A stretch of 9,499 nucleotides of DNA from Alphaproteobacteria bacterium (GTDB lineage Bacteria; Pseudomonadota; Alphaproteobacteria; UBA8366; JADFVY01), in the NCBI GenBank assembly GCA_029881615.1, contig JAOUMF010000041.1:1-9499 (forward strand). Reading direction: 5' to 3'. Below, one piece after another: positions 6,381-9,499 of the stretch (its first letter is position 1; every line of letters begins with the position of its first letter). A program made the translations under genes and the position numbers. The notes under the pieces were generated by a model that worked only from the letters and a program-made list of their open reading frames with translations, was not told the DNA's origin and did no database searches.

Positions 6381-7048
6381 GCGGCAAGGGCCTCCACCAG
6401 CCCGGTGAACATGGCCTTGCCGTCGGTTCCGCAATGTTTCGGATCGATGGCGCGTTCGGGATGAGGCATCATGCCCAGCACGTTGCCGCGCTCGTTCAGG
6501 ATGCCGGCGATATTGCGGGCCGAGCCGTTGGGATTGTCGTGCGCGGCGTAGCGGAAGGCCACGCGGCCGTCACCCTCAAGCCGATCCAGCGTCGCGTCGT
6601 CGGCGAAATAGTTGCCATCGTGATGGGCGACGGGGACTGTGATCCGCTGGCCTGCCTTGTAGCCCCGCATGAACGGCGAGGCCGTGCTTTCGACGACAAG
6701 ATCGACATCGCGGCACACATATTTAAGGCCCGCATTGCGCATCAGTACGCCGGGCAGCAGGCCGCTTTCGGTCAATACCTGGAAGCCGTTGCATATGCCG
6801 ATCACTGGTACGCCGCGGTCCGCCTGTTCCTTTACCGCGCGTAGTACCGGCGATCGTGCCGCGATAGCGCCGGATCGCAAATAGTCGCCATAGGAAAACC
6901 CGCCAGGCAGCAGGATGAGATCAAGGTTCGGAAGGGTGTTGTCGCGATGCCAGATCATCGCCGGCGCCGTTCCGAATGCGGCCTCAAGAGCGACTGCCGC
7001 GTCGCGGTCGCAGTTGGAACCTGGAAAAACGATTACTGCTGTTTTCAT
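6377..7048 (-). CDS. purQ: FGAM synthase glutaminase subunit
   Basis: Class I glutamine amidotransferase that supplies ammonia to PurL. The 223-residue length is typical. The N-terminus [15 protein letters not shown] is characteristic of Pur[16 protein letters not shown] (48-62) follows; the nucleophile lies in GICNGFQVL at Cys 86; and the other triad members are His 196 and Glu 198 in [14 protein letters not shown] (142-148) is a further family marker. ATG 7048 is preceded by AGGA (7055-7058 on the opposite strand) with a six-base gap; the open frame extends another 57 codons upstream, but that region belongs to the DUF1089 gene in another frame. The stop overlaps the purL start. The upstream neighbour, 26 bases away, is not purS as often seen but the DUF1089 gene, which lies between purS and purQ. 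Confidence 0.98.
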   Translation of the reverse strand: MKTAVIVFPGSNCDRDAAVALEAAFGTAPAMIWHRDNTLPNLDLILLPGGFSYGDYLRSGAIAARSPVLRAVKEQADRGVPVIGICNGFQVLTESGLLPGVLMRNAGLKYVCRDVDLVVESTASPFMRGYKAGQRITVPVAHHDGNYFADDATLDRLEGDGRVAFRYAAHDNPNGSARNIAGILNERGNVLGMMPHPERAIDPKHCGTDGKAMFTGLVEALAA

Positions 7049-7074
7049 GTTATGTCCTAGGAAGTGCCCGGCGA

Positions 7075-7662
7075 TCAGCCGGCCCATACCCGATTGAAAC
7101 TGCCCGGATAATCGATAACCAGCCCGTCCGAGTCCACCTCGATTTCGACCGCGGAGCCGGCGCGGAAAAGAGCCTCGTACCGGTAGAGCCCGGAATCCCC
7201 GCCAAATGGCCGGATGCAATGATACCGCTGGCGTACCGGTCTGGGTTCCAGGCCCGGTACGTTGATGTAAGCCACCGAAATTTCAGCCGATTCGCCCGCC
7301 GCCAGGCCCAGTCGCCGGATTGGCAGGGTATTGGTGAAGGGCGAGGCGAAAATATCGACTTCGTGACAGCCTTGCAGCGACGGGATCGATTCTCCGGCAC
7401 CATCGCGCCAGTTGCATTTTTCGTCGACCGTCAACGTAATCTCTCCCGAACCGTCCGGCCCGTCCATAAGTCGCAGCCGCAGCGAACGCATTTGCCATGA
7501 GGAATCGATGTGGATTTCATAATGCAGCCGGTAGGGCGAGGTCTCGTCGTTGCGTCCCACATACATGCCGTCCGCCAGGTAGCCTTCCCCGTCATTTGTG
7601 AGCTTCAGATGCTCCATGCCGGGGCCACCCAGGTCGGTCCAGATGATGTGGCGCGCTGTCAT
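7075..7662 (-). CDS. Putative glycolipid-binding family protein (DUF1089)
   Basis: The 195-residue product resembles the Glycolipid_bind/DUF1089 family, represented by P. aeruginosa PA1994, with structure but no proven function. Visible markers are [16 protein letters not shown] (6-21), [18 protein letters not shown] (44-61), a segment [18 protein letters not shown] (101-118) that is the strongest signature, [13 protein letters not shown] (135-147) and the C-terminal [10 protein letters not shown] (180-189). No signal peptide is seen, so it is probably cytoplasmic. The start ATG 7662 overlaps the purS stop as ATGA (7659-7662), which shows translational coupling, and it ends 26 bases before purQ. 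The Trp 8 region lies at the family's usual N-terminus, which supports this start over the in-frame extension. A role in purine synthesis is not suggested by the family and may be mere passenger placement; expression level would follow the pur genes. Confidence 0.85.
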   Translation of the reverse strand: MTARHIIWTDLGGPGMEHLKLTNDGEGYLADGMYVGRNDETSPYRLHYEIHIDSSWQMRSLRLRLMDGPDGSGEITLTVDEKCNWRDGAGESIPSLQGCHEVDIFASPFTNTLPIRRLGLAAGESAEISVAYINVPGLEPRPVRQRYHCIRPFGGDSGLYRYEALFRAGSAVEIEVDSDGLVIDYPGSFNRVWAG

Positions 7663-7901
7663 CCTTCCAGATCGATTGAATAATTTTCGATCACTGTATT
7701 GGCCAGCAGCTTTTCGCACATCTCGCCAACCCGGGCACGGGCCTTGTCGGGATCGGACTCATCCAGATCCAGTTCGATGAACTTGCCCTGGCGGACGTCG
7801 CCGACGCCATTGAAACCAAGCGACTCCAGCGCATGGCCGATGGCCTTGCCCTGTGGGTCGAGCACCCCGTTCTTCAGGGTTACGTGAACTTTAGCCTTCA
7901 T
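7659..7901 (-). CDS. purS: FGAM synthase subunit PurS
   Basis: Small dimeric protein that bridges PurQ and PurL in the multi-part FGAM synthetase of bacteria lacking the fused enzyme. The 80 residues begin MKAKVHVTLKNGVLDPQGKA, show LGFNGVGDVRQGKFIELDL (about 28-46) and end with an amphipathic helix and [13 protein letters not shown], as expected. ATG 7901 follows GGGGAAG with an eight-base gap to the start. It lies 22 bases after purC, and its stop overlaps the start of the DUF1089 gene. It is therefore the second gene of the probable operon. Confidence 0.97.
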   Translation of the reverse strand: MKAKVHVTLKNGVLDPQGKAIGHALESLGFNGVGDVRQGKFIELDLDESDPDKARARVGEMCEKLLANTVIENYSIDLEG

Positions 7902-7923
7902 CCGTTGCTTCCCCGCAAATAGA

Positions 7924-8691
7924 TTACTGGATGCTCTCCGACCCTTTCAGGTCGCCGGGGCCACCTTCGGGCAGGATGCCCAGGCGGCGCGCCACTTCCT
8001 GATAGGCCTCTTCGACCTTGCCGAGATCCCGGCGGAAACGGTCCTTGTCCATTTTCTCGTTGGTCTTGATATCCCACAAGCGACAATTGTCCGGGCTGAT
8101 CTCGTCGGCCAGCACGATGCGCATTTCACCGCTTTCCTCGTAAAGCCGCCCGAACTCCAGCTTGAAATCCACCAGCTTGAGCCCGACTCCCATGAACAAC
8201 CCGGTCAGGAAATCGTTGATGCGCAGCGACATCGCCAGCATGTCGTCGATATCCTGGGGCGTTGCCCAGCCGAAAGCGGTGATATGTTCTTCCGATACCA
8301 GCGGGTCGCCCAGTTCGTCGGATTTGTAGTAATATTCGACCACCGAACGCGGCAGCGGCGTACCTTCCGAGAGGGCAAAGCGCTTGGCCATCGATCCGGC
8401 GACGATATTGCGGATCACCACCTCGATCGGCACGATCTCGACCTCGCGAACCAATTGTTCGCGCATGTTCAGACGGCGCACGAAATGGGTTGGCACGCCG
8501 ATCTCCGCCAGCCGCAGCATCAGATATTCCGAAATGCGGTTATTCAGCACCCCCTTGCCGGTGATGGTGCCTTTTTTCTGGTTATTGAAGGCGGTGGCGT
8601 CATCCTTGAAATATTGTACAAGCGTGCCCGGTTCGGGCCCCTCGAACATTACCTTCGCCTTGCCCTCGTAGATGCGTCTGCGTCTGGCCAT
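7924..8691 (-). CDS. purC: SAICAR synthetase (phosphoribosylaminoimidazole-succinocarboxamide synthase)
   Basis: Joins CAIR and aspartate with ATP to give SAICAR in purine synthesis. The 255 residues begin [18 protein letters not shown], with the ATP-binding EGKAK at 9-13. They continue with [11 protein letters not shown] (30-40) and [15 protein letters not shown] (47-61). The family signatures [20 protein letters not shown] (91-110), LVDFKLEFG (173-181) and [13 protein letters not shown] (195-207) follow. Length matches bacterial PurC. ATG 8691 was chosen because the sequence before it, though open far upstream in frame, lacks family similarity; AGGA lies 12 bases upstream, a loose ribosome binding site. 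It is the first gene of the operon and stands about 75 bases after the predicted transcription start of the promoter at 8773-8801. Confidence 0.98.
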   Translation of the reverse strand: MARRRRIYEGKAKVMFEGPEPGTLVQYFKDDATAFNNQKKGTITGKGVLNNRISEYLMLRLAEIGVPTHFVRRLNMREQLVREVEIVPIEVVIRNIVAGSMAKRFALSEGTPLPRSVVEYYYKSDELGDPLVSEEHITAFGWATPQDIDDMLAMSLRINDFLTGLFMGVGLKLVDFKLEFGRLYEESGEMRIVLADEISPDNCRLWDIKTNEKMDKDRFRRDLGKVEEAYQEVARRLGILPEGGPGDLKGSESIQ

Positions 8692-8772
8692 GTAATTTGA
8701 AATTCCTGAAGGGCGGCGCCTGTCGTTCCGGCGATTCCGCAAGCCAGCCAGCCACCCGGTGCATGAGCGCAA

Positions 8773-8801
8773 GATATAGCAACTGTTGCGGTGCGGAACA
8801 A
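8773..8801 (-). promoter_or_regulatory. Predicted sigma70-type promoter of the purC operon
   Basis: On the minus strand, TTGTTC (8796-8801) and TATATC (8773-8778) are separated by exactly 17 bases. The bases before the -10 box read TGC, which makes an extended -10. Transcription would start near 8766, giving a leader of about 75 bases before purC. I see no recognisable riboswitch in the leader and no E. coli-type PurR box. This is a pattern match only. Confidence 0.5.
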
Positions 8802-8916
8802 TGCCGATAGGCGGCCTTGATGCCCAATTTTCGGCAGTTTTGATTCGATATCGGGGGCATGGGGGGCAGAATCCTGTATAACCGGTTGCATTATAACGAT
8901 TTGATGGAAGGCGCGC
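8802..8916. other. Divergent spacer upstream of the hydrolase gene
   Basis: This is the hydrolase side of the 225-base spacer between purC and the divergent + strand gene. TATAAC occurs at 8877-8882 and 8892-8897, but neither has a good -35 box at normal spacing, so no promoter is called. A ribosome binding site GGAAGG at 8906-8911 with a five-base gap to the ATG supports the start of the following gene. Confidence 0.4.
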
Positions 8917-9499
8917 ATGGCGGATGACAGGGGGGCGGGTTGGGCCAGAGGCCTGATTATGTTGCTGCTGGCGGCGCCTGTCATGGCCGGTTGCTCGTTT
9001 TCGCGTCTTGGCGAGTCGATGCGCGTGCTTGAGGATGTTCAGGCTGGCGTCGGGCCCAGTGCGTTGAAGGAACGGACTCCCACCCCGACCTGCAGCACGG
9101 TTACTTATCGGCGCGATGGCGTTCGGCGGGTTGCCGATATCTACCTTCCCGGCGATGGCAGGCCGGCGCTGGCGGGGTTGATGCTGTCGCCCGGCGCCGA
9201 TCCGGACGGCAAGGACGACCCCCGCTTCGTGGCCTTCGCCCAATCCCTTGCGCGGGCCCGGTTCGAGGTTGTCGCGCCCGATATTCCGGGCATGCGCAAG
9301 CTGCGTGTGCGGGCCGCCGATTCCGAAGATATCCGCGATGCGTTGTTTCTGGTGTCCAATCGCCGGGCGAAACAGGGGAATGCAACGGTCGGCATCGTCG
9401 CCATCTCGTTTTCGACCGGCCCGACGACGATCGCAATGCTATCGCCGGAAATGAAGGGGCGAGCCCATTTCATGCTCTATATCGGCGGTTATTACGATA
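8917..9499 (+). CDS. Putative lipoprotein of the alpha/beta-hydrolase type (3' end outside window)
   Basis: The frame runs from ATG 8917 to the right edge with no stop (194 residues visible). The N-terminus is a signal peptide (basic ARG at 10-12, hydrophobic [13 protein letters not shown]) ending in a lipobox, MAGC, with the likely lipidated Cys at residue 26. After a spacer the sequence reads [12 protein letters not shown] (70-81), [14 protein letters not shown] (85-98), [12 protein letters not shown] (115-126) and [14 protein letters not shown] (156-169), the order expected for strands 3, 4 and 5 of an alpha/beta hydrolase of the dienelactone-hydrolase or esterase kind. The nucleophile elbow is A-I-S-F-S, a deviation from G-x-S-x-G, with Ser 164 (or 166) as candidate nucleophile; the acid and His would be beyond the window. 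It probably sits on the periplasmic side of a membrane. Its substrate is unknown. It is divergent from purC. Ribosome binding site GGAAGG fixes the start. Confidence 0.8.
   Translation, partial: MADDRGAGWARGLIMLLLAAPVMAGCSFSRLGESMRVLEDVQAGVGPSALKERTPTPTCSTVTYRRDGVRRVADIYLPGDGRPALAGLMLSPGADPDGKDDPRFVAFAQSLARARFEVVAPDIPGMRKLRVRAADSEDIRDALFLVSNRRAKQGNATVGIVAISFSTGPTTIAMLSPEMKGRAHFMLYIGGYYD

Noticed and set aside
6381..6434. Longer N-terminus for PurL
   Set aside because: The 18 extra residues lie inside purQ; ATG 6380 overlaps the purQ stop and has GGAGG before it.
5709..6464. Long + strand frame opposite purL
   Set aside because: Antisense shadow of a gene with full PurL motifs.
8739..8754. 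Short tandem GCCA tract before purC
   Set aside because: Only three units; no sign of phase-variable length or function.
8692..9243. Upstream extension of the purC reading frame
   Set aside because: The extra residues have no similarity to PurC, would overlap the hydrolase gene on the other strand, and lie beyond the predicted promoter.

Overview
The window looks like chromosomal DNA of a high-GC alphaproteobacterium. The pur genes are dense in G+C (44 of 60 bases at 4441-4500), genes overlap by ATGA junctions, and two neighbourhoods familiar from that class are present: yicC-gmk, and a purine cluster running into bolA and grxD. The genus cannot be named from the sequence. No rRNA, tRNA, CRISPR array, transposase or integrase was seen.

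Layout. Positions 1-1130 (+) hold the end of yicC (RNase family) and gmk (guanylate kinase). Positions 1131-3430 are a variable interval, more AT-rich in parts (25 of 60 bases G+C at 1981-2040). It carries an unrecognised multi-pass membrane protein (1227-1787), a decayed second copy of the 3' end of grxD with a remnant of its terminator (about 1797-1946), and a tight three-gene + strand unit: a GerW/YtfJ-family protein, a DUF2953-like membrane protein and an 85-residue protein. Positions 3429-8691 (- strand) form one probable operon read from right to left: purC, purS, a DUF1089 glycolipid-binding-family gene, purQ, purL, bolA, grxD and a hairpin terminator. A plausible sigma70-type promoter lies upstream of purC at 8773-8801. 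The right edge holds the start of a divergent lipoprotein of the alpha/beta-hydrolase type.

How the genes work together. PurS, PurQ and small PurL make the three-part FGAM synthetase, and PurC acts later in the same pathway; gmk, across the variable interval, handles the GMP end product. BolA and the CGFS glutaredoxin are a known iron-sulfur partner pair placed at the end of the operon.

The best candidates for something less described are two. First, the GerW/DUF2953/small-protein trio is the same gene pair as B. subtilis ytfI-ytfJ, here in a probable non-sporulating Gram-negative, and the third protein seems to share the GerW core. The trio sits between an intact grxD and a displaced grxD 3' end, which suggests insertion or duplication at this spot. 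Second, the DUF1089 gene is translationally coupled to purS and separates purS from purQ. Neither is proof of a new system; both are testable by comparing genomes.
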